DNA of 40,441 nucleotides. It comes from an uncultured Prevotellaceae bacterium (GTDB lineage Bacteria; Bacteroidota; Bacteroidia; Bacteroidales; Bacteroidaceae). The DNA lies in NCBI GenBank assembly GCA_900320255.1, contig ONRS01000151.1:1-40441 (forward strand). Reading direction: 5' to 3'. The position numbers were made by a program, and so were the translations under genes. Below, one piece after another: positions 17,891 through 25,372 of the stretch (within the stretch, counting starts at the first letter, position 1; the number at the start of each line of letters is the position of its first letter). Below the pieces are notes generated by a model, which worked only from the letters and a program-made list of their open reading frames with translations, had not been told where the DNA came from and ran no database searches.

Positions 17891-18465
17891 TAATATGTCC
17901 GACATGTAAGGAAGAAATTGACGACGGCGCACGATTCTGCGACCAGTGTGGCCAGGCTTTGGTCTATTGCAGCAGTTGCGGAAGAGTGGGTAAGGGCCGC
18001 CGCTGTATTTATTGCGGTAACCTGATGATCAGTGCCGAGGAGCTGGAGCAGAAGAGGAACAGCCTGCAGCAAACATCGTTAGGCGTTTCGTTCACGGCCC
18101 GCAGCGTCACGGCGCAGTCAGTCTCCTCCGGAACTCCGGTCATTACGTCCGGCAGCCAGTATCACATTCCCGTCATGACGTTATACAATGACCATCTCGA
18201 CATTCGTATTGTTGGTCAGAACGGTGCCATGATAGGCCGGCGGCAGGGACCCTACACCCAGTACTTCCAGAACAACATGTATGTATCGGGTGTTCATGCA
18301 CAGTTGGTCTATAACAACGAGACGGGGTGGAGTATCATTGACAAGCATTCCTCAAACGGAACGAAGCTGAACGATCATGCGCTGATGCCCGACGTGCCCA
18401 TGTCGCTGAAGAACGGCGATATTGTCACCCTGGCCAACGTCAGCATGCAGGTCAGCATAGGTTAA
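17887..18465 (+). CDS. Zinc-ribbon and FHA domain protein
   Basis: A 192-residue cytoplasmic protein. The N-terminus has paired CxxC motifs (C4, C7, C18, C21 and then C28, C31, C40, C43), which make two zinc ribbons. A low-complexity linker (about 45-92) leads to an FHA domain (about 95-192). Its phosphothreonine-binding motifs are present: GRR (117-119), SGVH (134-137) and SSNGT (155-159), the last with the usual Asn. FHA domains bind phosphothreonine, so it probably reads marks made by the kinase two genes upstream. The ATG overlaps the stop of the AAA+ gene by 4 bp. A 39-bp gap then leads to the PP2C gene. Whether the zinc ribbons bind nucleic acid or protein is not evident. Confidence 0.92.
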   Translation: MIICPTCKEEIDDGARFCDQCGQALVYCSSCGRVGKGRRCIYCGNLMISAEELEQKRNSLQQTSLGVSFTARSVTAQSVSSGTPVITSGSQYHIPVMTLYNDHLDIRIVGQNGAMIGRRQGPYTQYFQNNMYVSGVHAQLVYNNETGWSIIDKHSSNGTKLNDHALMPDVPMSLKNGDIVTLANVSMQVSIG

Positions 18466-18504
18466 ATAACAGAGAAAGGTAAAAAGCTTGTGTAATCAGT
18501 TAAG

Positions 18505-19251
18505 ATGAAAAAATTAAGTATTACTGCAGCCAGTCATGTAGGCTGCATCAGAAGTAATAACGAGGACATGATTCTCGTATGGGATAAGTTTATCAGGAAT
18601 GATACTTATCGTACGGAAATAGACGTCGAGGCGCTCGACCGTTTTACGATAGCCTTGGCCGACGGAATGGGAGGTCATAATGCCGGTGAGGTAGCCAGCC
18701 AGGAAGCGCTGTCAAGTCTGCATTTCTATCTGAACGATCTTCCGGTGTCGCTGTCGCCGAGTGAACTGAACGAGGCCATGGTGGCCTGGCTGGAATCCAT
18801 CAATAAGACCATTGCATCCCGAGGGTTCGGTAATCCTTCGTTAGCCGATATGGGTACTACGCTCGTGGGCCTTATTTTTTACGGGCATAAGGTTTATTGG
18901 GTGAACTGCGGCGACAGCCGTCTGTACCAGTTCCGTGACGGTAAGCTGACCCAGCTGTCAACCGACCACTCGCTCAATAACATGCTGGGAACGAAGAAGC
19001 ACTCCAACATCATCACCAACTGCATTGGCGGAGGTTGCAAGTCGTCTTATATCGACATGTTCGAGTTTACGGGCAAGATTCAGGCTGGCGACACCTACGT
19101 CCTGTGTTCCGACGGGCTTAACGACATGGTTGACGATGAAGAAATCGAGGAGCTGCTCGCCTCGGGTGCCGAGGCCAGCAGGCTGTGCAAGGCAGCGGTC
19201 GATGCCGGCGGCTTCGACAATGTCTCCGTATGTGTAATTAATGTAGAATGA
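18505..19251 (+). CDS. PP2C-family Ser/Thr protein phosphatase
   Basis: The 248-residue protein carries the PP2C metal-binding motifs: RSNNED with Asp21, LADGMGGH with Asp53, DMGTTL, VNCGDSRLY, CSDGLND with Asp203 and GGFDNVSV with Asp238. No membrane segment or sensor domain is present, so it is a stand-alone cytosolic phosphatase of the Stp/PrpC type. Position at the end of the kinase/AAA+/FHA operon makes reversal of the kinase's phosphorylation its likely job. It ends 10 bp before metA, which suggests readthrough into the methionine gene. It has no insertion or missing catalytic residue. Confidence 0.95.
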   Translation: MKKLSITAASHVGCIRSNNEDMILVWDKFIRNDTYRTEIDVEALDRFTIALADGMGGHNAGEVASQEALSSLHFYLNDLPVSLSPSELNEAMVAWLESINKTIASRGFGNPSLADMGTTLVGLIFYGHKVYWVNCGDSRLYQFRDGKLTQLSTDHSLNNMLGTKKHSNIITNCIGGGCKSSYIDMFEFTGKIQAGDTYVLCSDGLNDMVDDEEIEELLASGAEASRLCKAAVDAGGFDNVSVCVINVE

Positions 19252-19261
19252 GAGAGAGAAG

Positions 19262-20179
19262 ATGCCTTTAAGACTACCCGACAAACTGCCCGCCATAGAG
19301 CTGCTGAAGCATGAGAACATCTTCGTGATGGACTACTCGCGTGCCCACATGCAGGACATTCGCCCGCTGAAGATGGTCATACTGAACCTGATGCCGCTGA
19401 AGATTACGACGGAGACAGACCTGATTCGACTGTTGTCGAACACACCGCTGCAGATTGAAGTGAACTTCATGAAACTGAAGAGCCACACGCCCAAGAATAC
19501 GCCGATAGAGCACATGATGATGTTTTACCGCGACTTCGAGGCGATGAAGGACGAGAAGTTCGACGGCATGATTATTACCGGCGCCCCCGTGGAGTCGCTC
19601 GATTACGAACAGGTGACCTACTGGGACGAGATGCAGCGCATCTTTGCCTGGGCGCGGACCCACGTCACCAGTACGCTCTACATCTGCTGGGCTGCCCAGG
19701 CCGGACTTTACTATCATTACGGCATACCGAAGTATCCGCTCCCGAAGAAGATGTTTGGCATCTTTCGCCAGCGCCCGCTCATGCCGCAACTCCCCATTTT
19801 CCGCGGTTTCGACGACGTGTTCAACATGCCGCACAGCCGCCATTCGGAGATTCGGCGCGAGGATGTTCTTGCGCATCAGGAGTTGCAGCTCATTGCCGAT
19901 TCCGACGACTGTGGCGTGAGCATCGTCATGGCGCGCGGCGGCCGTGAATTCTTCATCACCGGCCACTTGGAGTATGCGCCCAACACGCTCGACAAGGAAT
20001 ACCGGCGTGACAAGGACGTGCGCGACGACGTGGAGCTCCCCCAGAACTACTACCGTGGTGACGATCCTGACAACGAGCCTATAGTGAGCTGGCGTGCCCA
20101 TGCCAACTTGTTCTACAGCAACTGGATTAACTATTACGTCTATCAGGAGACGCCGTACGACATCAACAAGATTGAGTGA
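19262..20179 (+). CDS. metA: Homoserine O-acetyltransferase (MetA fold, predicted acetyl-CoA specific)
   Basis: The 305-residue enzyme activates homoserine for methionine synthesis. It has the MetA glutamine-amidotransferase-like fold with catalytic Cys142 (YICWAAQAG), His235 and Glu237 (ITGHLEY). Residue 111 is Glu (GAPVESLDY). In the family, Glu111 goes with acetyl-CoA use and Gly111 (as in E. coli) with succinyl-CoA, so acetyl transfer is predicted although many annotations would say succinyltransferase. It follows the PP2C gene by 10 bp and leads a U32 peptidase gene by 2 bp. I see no riboswitch or attenuator upstream. A functional link to the kinase operon is not implied; the close spacing may just reflect operon packing. 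Confidence 0.95.
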   Translation: MPLRLPDKLPAIELLKHENIFVMDYSRAHMQDIRPLKMVILNLMPLKITTETDLIRLLSNTPLQIEVNFMKLKSHTPKNTPIEHMMMFYRDFEAMKDEKFDGMIITGAPVESLDYEQVTYWDEMQRIFAWARTHVTSTLYICWAAQAGLYYHYGIPKYPLPKKMFGIFRQRPLMPQLPIFRGFDDVFNMPHSRHSEIRREDVLAHQELQLIADSDDCGVSIVMARGGREFFITGHLEYAPNTLDKEYRRDKDVRDDVELPQNYYRGDDPDNEPIVSWRAHANLFYSNWINYYVYQETPYDINKIE

Positions 20180-20181
20180 CG

Positions 20182-21915
20182 ATGACAGAACTTGAGCTGC
20201 TTGCCCCTGCAAAGAATCTGGAGTGCGGAATTGCTGCCGTTGACCACGGTGCCGATGCCGTGTATATAGGCCCTGAGCGTTTCGGGGCCCGCGTAGCTGC
20301 CGGCAATTCGGTTGACGACATCCGCCAGCTGTGCGCCTATGCCCACCAGTACGGCGTCAAAGTGTTTGCCACGGTGAACACGCTGCTGCATGCTGACGAG
20401 CTGGAGCCCGCGCGGCAGCTCATCTGGCAGTTGTACGAAGCGGGTGTCGATGCGGTGCTGGTGCAGGACATGGCGCTGCTCGCTGAGCAGCTGCCGCCCA
20501 TTGCGCTGCATGCCTCGACGCAGACCGACAACCGCACGGCTGAGCGGGTGCGGCAGTTGCGCGAGGCGGGGTTCCGCCGCGTGGTGCTGGCGCGCGAACT
20601 GTCGGTGAGCGAGATTGCCGCCATTCACGAGGCGGTGCCCGACATGCCGCTCGAGGTCTTCGTGCATGGGGCGTTGTGCGTCAGCTATTCAGGACGGTGC
20701 AACATTTCCGAGCACTGCTTCGGCCGCTCGGCCAACCGCGGGGCCTGTGCGCAGGTGTGCCGCATGGCCTTCGACCTGCTGGATGCCGACGGCGAGGTGA
20801 TAGAGAAAGACCGCTACCTGCTGTCGCTGAAGGACCTGAACCAGATGGCACACCTGCAGGAACTGGTGGATGCCGGTGCCACGTCGTTCAAGATTGAGGG
20901 CCGGCTGAAGGATGTGGCCTACGTGAAGAACGTGACGGCGGCCTACAGCGAGGCGCTGAATGCCATCGTCAGCCGCCACCCGGGTGAGTACCGGCGTGCG
21001 TCGCGCGGCCGTTGCCGCTACACGTTCACGCCCCGTCTGGAGAAGACGTTTAACCGTGGCTTTACCAACTACTTCCTGCACGGTCGTCAGCCCGACATTT
21101 TCTCGCCTGACACGCCGAAGGCCATGGGCGAGTATGTGGGCACGGTGAAGGAGATTCGCGGCCGTTCGCTGACGGTGGCGGGCACGGCGCGGTTTGCCAA
21201 TGGCGACGGGCTGTGCTATATATATATAAATAATGTACGCGCGCGAAAACTGGAGGGCTTCCGTGTGAACCGTGCCGAGGGCAACCGGCTGTTTCCGCAG
21301 CAGATGCCGGCGACGCTGCGTCCGGGCATGCGGCTCTGGCGTAACAACGACATGGAGTTCGAGCGCGTGCTGTCGCGGCCGAGCAGCGAGCGAAAAATTC
21401 CCGTCACCATGCGGCTCAGCGCCACGCCGACGGGCTTCCGGCTGACGGCCGACGGTGCCGAGGCCACCATCGACTGCCCTCACCAGACGGCCGAGAAGCC
21501 GCAGCGCGACAACATAGTGCGGCAGCTCTCCAAGCTGGGGGGCACGCCCTACGAGTGTGAGGGGGTGGAGCTGGCGGATGGCTTCAGCTTTTTCGTTCCC
21601 AGCAGTCAGCTGGCTGAGCTGCGGCGCAGGTTGGTGGAGGCTATGGGCCGTATAAGGCCTATAAGCCCTATAAGTCCTATAAGCCCTATACGGCCTATGG
21701 GCCTTATAGGTCCTATTGGGGGGGACGCTGCCCCTGGCGAGCCGCTCATGCAGTGCCGGCACTGCCTGCGCTATTCGTTGGGCTACTGCGTGCGGCGGGG
21801 CGGGCGGCGGCCGTCGTGGCACGAGCCGCTCTTCCTGCGCATGGGCGACGGGCGGCGCTTCCGCTTAGCGTTCGATTGTAACCACTGTCAGATGAATGTC
21901 TATGGAGAAGATTAA
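20182..21915 (+). CDS. U32-family peptidase / RNA-modification protein (PrtC/YegQ/RlhA-like)
   Basis: The 577-residue protein has the U32 signature EVFVHGALCVSYSGRCNIS with the following conserved Cys cluster (EHCFGRSANRGACAQVC). Family members were first described as collagenase-like peptidases; several act in tRNA or rRNA hydroxylation and bind Fe-S through these cysteines, so RNA modification is as likely as proteolysis. A C-terminal domain has CRHCLRYSLGYC and FDCNHCQMNVYGE, adding further possible metal ligands. Between the main and C-terminal parts, residues about 489-513 (RPISPISPISPIRPMGLIGP) come from an in-frame 9-bp repeat. ATG at 20182 is preferred over the GTG at 20176, which overlaps the metA stop. 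The next gene overlaps its end by 14 bp. Confidence 0.9.
   Translation: MTELELLAPAKNLECGIAAVDHGADAVYIGPERFGARVAAGNSVDDIRQLCAYAHQYGVKVFATVNTLLHADELEPARQLIWQLYEAGVDAVLVQDMALLAEQLPPIALHASTQTDNRTAERVRQLREAGFRRVVLARELSVSEIAAIHEAVPDMPLEVFVHGALCVSYSGRCNISEHCFGRSANRGACAQVCRMAFDLLDADGEVIEKDRYLLSLKDLNQMAHLQELVDAGATSFKIEGRLKDVAYVKNVTAAYSEALNAIVSRHPGEYRRASRGRCRYTFTPRLEKTFNRGFTNYFLHGRQPDIFSPDTPKAMGEYVGTVKEIRGRSLTVAGTARFANGDGLCYIYINNVRARKLEGFRVNRAEGNRLFPQQMPATLRPGMRLWRNNDMEFERVLSRPSSERKIPVTMRLSATPTGFRLTADGAEATIDCPHQTAEKPQRDNIVRQLSKLGGTPYECEGVELADGFSFFVPSSQLAELRRRLVEAMGRIRPISPISPISPIRPMGLIGPIGGDAAPGEPLMQCRHCLRYSLGYCVRRGGRRPSWHEPLFLRMGDGRRFRLAFDCNHCQMNVYGED
21647..21720 (+). repeat. 9-bp-period tandem repeat in the U32 gene linker
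   Basis: About eight degenerate copies of a CCCTATAAG-like unit lie end to end (GCCTATAAG, CCCTATAAG, TCCTATAAG, CCCTATACG, GCCTATGGG, CCTTATAGG, TCCTATTGG). The period is 9, so the repeat stays in the codon frame and encodes a linker rich in Pro, Ile and Ser/Gly. Confidence 0.88.
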
Positions 21916-22861
21916 GCTTTTACCCTTTTGCCTGCTTTGCCTTCTGCTGTCAGCCTGCTACAACCAGGGGCAGCAGACGCCTGACGCGTGGGACCTGACC
22001 GTGGAGCAGCTGGACTCCATCTCCTTCTCGACCACTCACCACTACACGCAGGGCTACAACTTCGTGGTCATTGCCGACTCGCTCCTGCTGTTGGGCGACG
22101 ACGGCGACACGCTCTACGTGGTGGCCGACGACCGGCTGGTGGTGGCCGACATCGACATTCAGCCGCAGGACTCCATCGACTCCGTGTGGGTGAAGGTGGC
22201 GCGCGACCAGCTGACGTTAGGGTGGCAGCGCGAGAGCGAGCTGCTGAAGCGCGTGTCGCCCGACGACCCCATATCTGAGTTCATCGACTTCTTCTCTAAC
22301 AGCCACCTGCTTATTTTCCTGGCGTTCGTGGTGCTGACGGGGGCGGTTTACGGACTGCTGCATCTGCGGCGGCGGAATGCCAACATTGTTCATTTCCACG
22401 ACATTGACTCGTTCTACCCCATGCTGCTTTGCCTTCTCGTGGCAGCGTCGGCCACGCTCTACGCCACCATCCAGATGTTCGGTGCCGAGACGTGGCGGCA
22501 CTTCTATTACCACCCGTCGCTCAATCCGTTTGCGCTGCCTCCGGTGCTGGGGCTGTTCCTGTCGTCGGTGTGGGCCATCATCGTAGTGGGCGTGGCGGTG
22601 CTGTTCGACGTCTTACGCCGTCTGCCGCTTGGCGATGCGCTGCTCTATCTGGGCGGCCTGGCTGCGGTGTGTGCGGTTGACTACGTGGTGTTCAGCCTTA
22701 CCACGCTGTGGTACGTGGGCTACCCGCTGCTGCTGGCCTACGTGGTGTGGGCCGTTCGCCGTTACGCCCGTTCCGTCCACGGCCGTTACCTCTGCGGCCA
22801 GTGCGGTCACGAAATTCCGGAGAAAGGCGTCTGCCCGTATTGTGGGGCTGTGAATGAGTGA
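21902..22861 (+). CDS. Lipoprotein with five membrane helices and a C-terminal zinc ribbon
   Basis: Not a recognised family. The 319-residue product starts with a lipoprotein signal (LLLSAC, lipid-modified Cys19). A soluble part of about 100 residues follows, rich in acidic residues and presumably outside the inner membrane. Five hydrophobic helices follow (starting near SHLLIFLAFVVL, MLLCLLVAASA, LPPVLGLFLSSV, ALLYLGGLAAV and VGYPLLLAYVV). The protein ends with a zinc ribbon, CGQCGHEIPEKGVCPYCG. With the lipid anchor outside and an odd number of helices, the zinc ribbon would be cytoplasmic. This predicts a protein linking an envelope domain to the cytosol. It overlaps the U32 gene by 14 bp. 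An earlier in-frame ATG at 21896 is possible. Confidence 0.75.
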   Translation: MEKIKLLPFCLLCLLLSACYNQGQQTPDAWDLTVEQLDSISFSTTHHYTQGYNFVVIADSLLLLGDDGDTLYVVADDRLVVADIDIQPQDSIDSVWVKVARDQLTLGWQRESELLKRVSPDDPISEFIDFFSNSHLLIFLAFVVLTGAVYGLLHLRRRNANIVHFHDIDSFYPMLLCLLVAASATLYATIQMFGAETWRHFYYHPSLNPFALPPVLGLFLSSVWAIIVVGVAVLFDVLRRLPLGDALLYLGGLAAVCAVDYVVFSLTTLWYVGYPLLLAYVVWAVRRYARSVHGRYLCGQCGHEIPEKGVCPYCGAVNE

Positions 22862-22971
22862 AGGGGGGCATAATTCTTAGCTTTTCCCGCTATTCTTTGT
22901 AAAAATCTGCCTATTTTCCGCGCTTTAACGTTTTTTTCTTTTTTTTTGACGGCCTTTTGCAATTTTTGCAG

Positions 22972-22979
22972 TATTTTTG
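22972..22979 (+). promoter_or_regulatory. -7 promoter element of the BspA-like gene
   Basis: TATTTTTG fits TAnnTTTG and is 34 bp before the ATG. TTTG at 22945-22948 is 23 nt upstream, a little farther than usual. It lies in a T-rich intergenic stretch. Confidence 0.6.
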
Positions 22980-23013
22980 TGAGCAAATTGAATGTCAAAC
23001 TAAAAAAGTACTT

Positions 23014-24699
23014 ATGAAAAGAATTACTACTTTACTTTTTGCGCTTATTATCGCAACATCTTGGACAGTGGCTCAAACGTCACCCAAGCCTTTTGCTATT
23101 TATTCTAAAGTGTCTGGAACCCAATTAACAATTTATTATGGTGACAATTGGTGTCATTGGGAAGAACCGTATGGTGGAACACCAGATTGGTATGAGAATG
23201 CAGATGTTGAGAATCACAGTATTGTTCCTTCTGATGCTAATAATTTTGATGTTACTAATGCAATATCTCATGTTACGTACGAGGAATGGCCTGAATTTGA
23301 TGATATTGATGGTACTTGGGAAGACCTTGTTGAAACAGTAGTTTTTGATAGTTCATTGGCTAATTTGAATTATCCTGTAATATACGGAGATTTTTTTAGC
23401 GAACCTCTTCCTAAAGTAAAGGCGATTGTGGGACTGGAGAATCTGGATTGGTCTCAAGTTAAATCCATTGCAGGCATGTTTTCAGAATTCTCTTCCTTGG
23501 AGAGCATTGACCTGAGCTTTTTAGCAAATTCAAAGAAAATCGAGGATGTGGGTGGCCTTTTCGCATGGTGTACTTCTTTAAAGAGTGTCGATTTAAGCTG
23601 TATAAATACAGAAAACGTGAATTCTATTAGTAGTCTTTTCATGGGATGTACCTCGCTTGAGAGTGTTAATCTTTTTAGTTTAAATTGTATGCAAGAATAT
23701 TTGCAAATGGATGCGATGTTTTATGACTGTAAGTCATTAAGAACGCTTGATTTGAGCAACTTTGACATATCAAACGTGGGTAAGGTTTATATGAGTGACA
23801 TGTTTTCTGGTTGCTCTTCATTGGAAGAAGTTGATTTGAGCAACTTTGACACATCGAACGTGTATTGGATGCAAGCAATGTTTTTGGATTGTAGTAATTT
23901 AGTATCGGTTTATGTAGGTTCAGGTTGGAGCACAGAGGCTATTCGTTACAACCAATATGGAGAAGATATGTTCACCGGCTGTACAAGTATTGTCGGTCAG
24001 GACGGTTCTGTTTATGATGCGAATTGTGCGAACGACTATAAGAAGGCGCATTACGGTCCTGGCGGCTACTTGAAGTTTAAGGGTGAGCAGCTTCCGACGG
24101 ATGTCAGCCCGATAGGGGCGGAGAAGACGGTGGCGTTCCCCACTGACGGCAGCTTGGCTAACACGACGGTAGATGACGTCTATTATAACCTTACTGGCGA
24201 CAACGGATATGATGCCAATGAGGGCTGCATCGTTATCAATGAGTCAACGACGATGACGACGGGTTCTGACGGAGGCGTGCGGTTCAGCGAGTTCATTGGC
24301 CTGAAGTTCATGGTGAACGGCAAGGGCGTTGTGGACCTGGACTGCCAGACGTATGGCCGTAAGCGCCTGTACGTGATGGTGGGCGAGGGCACGGAGCCTA
24401 AGGTTTATACGGAAGACCCGCGCGGCATTGTGGAGGTAAGCTACGATGTGACGGAGCCGACAAATATTTATGTTTATGCGATGGATGAGGCAGCGGCTCC
24501 CCGCATGGTGGAGGCCAAGTCGGACTGCGTGAAGCTCTGGTCGCTGACCGTGAAGCCGGGTGCTACGGCCATTGCTCCGGTTACCGCTGCGGAGCAGGCT
24601 GCCGGCGAATACTACACGCTGGACGGCCGGAAGCTGACAGGCAGACCGGCTACGGCAGGTGTCTATGTCACGGGCGGCCGCAAGGTGGTGGTGAAGTAA
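23014..24699 (+). CDS. BspA-family leucine-rich repeat surface protein
   Basis: The 561-residue secreted protein has a signal peptide (about 1-20, ending WTVAQ) and, in its first half, BspA/DUF285-type repeats such as MFSGCSSLEEVDLSNFDTSN, seen about five times over residues 130-300. Such proteins are common surface adhesins in Prevotella and Tannerella. The second half has a carbohydrate-binding-like all-beta region and a short C-terminal tail, EYYTLDGRKLTGRP then GVYVTGGRKVVVK. That pattern is seen at the C-termini of many Prevotella exported proteins and may be a sorting tail. Codon composition changes inside the gene: the LRR half is AT-rich, while from about 24050 on it is GC-rich like its neighbours, which suggests a mosaic origin. 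The start is ATG 23014, ahead of the signal peptide; an upstream in-frame ATG at 22957 precedes the promoter. Confidence 0.88.
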   Translation: MKRITTLLFALIIATSWTVAQTSPKPFAIYSKVSGTQLTIYYGDNWCHWEEPYGGTPDWYENADVENHSIVPSDANNFDVTNAISHVTYEEWPEFDDIDGTWEDLVETVVFDSSLANLNYPVIYGDFFSEPLPKVKAIVGLENLDWSQVKSIAGMFSEFSSLESIDLSFLANSKKIEDVGGLFAWCTSLKSVDLSCINTENVNSISSLFMGCTSLESVNLFSLNCMQEYLQMDAMFYDCKSLRTLDLSNFDISNVGKVYMSDMFSGCSSLEEVDLSNFDTSNVYWMQAMFLDCSNLVSVYVGSGWSTEAIRYNQYGEDMFTGCTSIVGQDGSVYDANCANDYKKAHYGPGGYLKFKGEQLPTDVSPIGAEKTVAFPTDGSLANTTVDDVYYNLTGDNGYDANEGCIVINESTTMTTGSDGGVRFSEFIGLKFMVNGKGVVDLDCQTYGRKRLYVMVGEGTEPKVYTEDPRGIVEVSYDVTEPTNIYVYAMDEAAAPRMVEAKSDCVKLWSLTVKPGATAIAPVTAAEQAAGEYYTLDGRKLTGRPATAGVYVTGGRKVVVK

Positions 24700-24703
24700 C
24701 GGG

Positions 24704-24804
24704 CGTTGCACGCGTGTAATGTGGTTTCCACCCCCGTAGAAAATGCATTACACGCGTGCAACGGGGTTTCCACCGCCGTAGAAAGTGCATTACACGCGTG
24801 CAAC
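24704..24804. repeat. Pair of 40-bp direct repeats with near-palindromic ends
   Basis: Two 40-bp copies (24723-24762 and 24765-24804) begin GGTTTCCACC, contain CCGTAGAAA and TGC, and end ATTACACGCGTGCAAC; they differ at two positions. A third, inverted copy of the end motif (GTTGCACGCGTGTAATG) lies at 24704-24720, directly after the BspA stop. The motif is nearly its own reverse complement around ACGCGT. Only two repeats with a 2-bp gap are present, so this is not a CRISPR array. Confidence 0.85.
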
Positions 24805-25234
24805 TGACGCGCGCTACGCCGTCAAGCAGCGTGACCGCTACGAGGAGGAGGGGCTGAAGATGGCCCAGATGTGCAGTGACCTGATAGGCAGCATGAAGAA
24901 CACGAAGGCGCTGCAGGCCATCGGTGCTAAGGAGCTGGTGCAGGAGATGCAGACGGTGAACACGGAGTGCCGCGAGCTGGTGACGCTGCGCAACTCGGAG
25001 CGCTCGCAGCAGGACAAGGGCCAGATGCAGGCTGCGCGCGACCGCATGGTGGAGGAGTACCGCCTGACGGTGCTGATACTGAACGCGCTGGCGCTGACCG
25101 ACGCCGACGAGCAGCGCTACGAGCCGCTGGTGCGCGAGCTGAACGAGGACATTCGCTACTACCGCAAGGTGGTGCTGCAGAAGAAGGAGGGCAATGACGA
25201 CGAGGACCCGGAGCCCGACCAGCAGCAGGCGTAA
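24785..25234 (+). pseudogene. 5'-truncated remnant of a helical Bacteroidetes protein (possibly DUF6261)
   Basis: The open frame of 149 codons has only a GTG start at 24785, inside the second repeat copy. The first dozen codons (HYTRATDARYAVKQRD) come mostly from the repeat. From about residue 16 the protein is a coherent alpha-helical sequence (EEEGLKMAQMCSDLIG, then long charged helices up to RYYRKVVLQKKEG and an acidic tail). This looks like the C-terminal half of a larger family, possibly DUF6261, but that is from memory. I see no promoter or plausible ATG start. The junction with the repeat suggests that an insertion or recombination event removed the front half. It could alternatively be a short expressed gene read through from the upstream BspA gene. 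A terminator follows. Confidence 0.5.
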
Positions 25235-25268
25235 CGGGAAGTGCGCTTTAGCAGTATAGCTATAGGTG

Positions 25269-25299
25269 AGCGGTCATTCAGTCAATGGCCGCTTTTTTT
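25269..25299 (+). terminator. Rho-independent terminator
   Basis: AGCGGTCATT (25269-25278) pairs with AATGGCCGCT (25284-25293) with one mismatched position, loop CAGTC, then TTTTTTT to 25299. Confidence 0.92.
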
Positions 25300-25354
25300 G
25301 TGGCCGAAGGTAAAATAATTGACAGTTGACAATGGATAATTGATAATTATTTCG

Positions 25355-25362
25355 TACTTTTG
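25355..25362 (+). promoter_or_regulatory. -7 promoter element for the lipoprotein operon
   Basis: TACTTTTG matches TAnnTTTG. The ATG of the lipoprotein begins only 10 bp further on, so the leader would be a few nucleotides at most. The upstream context, AATTGATAATTATTT, is shared with the truA promoter. Confidence 0.7.
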
Positions 25363-25372
25363 CAGTCGCATT

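Noticed and set aside
10654-19251. Defence island or type VI secretion cluster
   Set aside because: Kinase, FHA and PP2C are found in such clusters, but there are no nucleases, effectors or secretion components, and the flanking genes are core housekeeping.
21221-21236. TATATATATAAATA inside the U32 gene as a promoter or origin
   Set aside because: It is simply the codons for Tyr-Ile-Tyr-Ile-Asn; similar tracts occur wherever these residues are encoded (27843, 35565).
20689-21822. Minus-strand open frame opposite the U32 gene (377 codons)
   Set aside because: Antisense to a well-supported gene; no promoter or known motif.
24704-24804. Possible CRISPR array
   Set aside because: Only two direct repeats separated by 2 bp, no spacers and no cas genes.
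25235-25372. Regulatory RNA in the gap before the lipoprotein gene
   Set aside because: Apart from the terminator and promoter there is only AT-rich sequence with no riboswitch-like structure.
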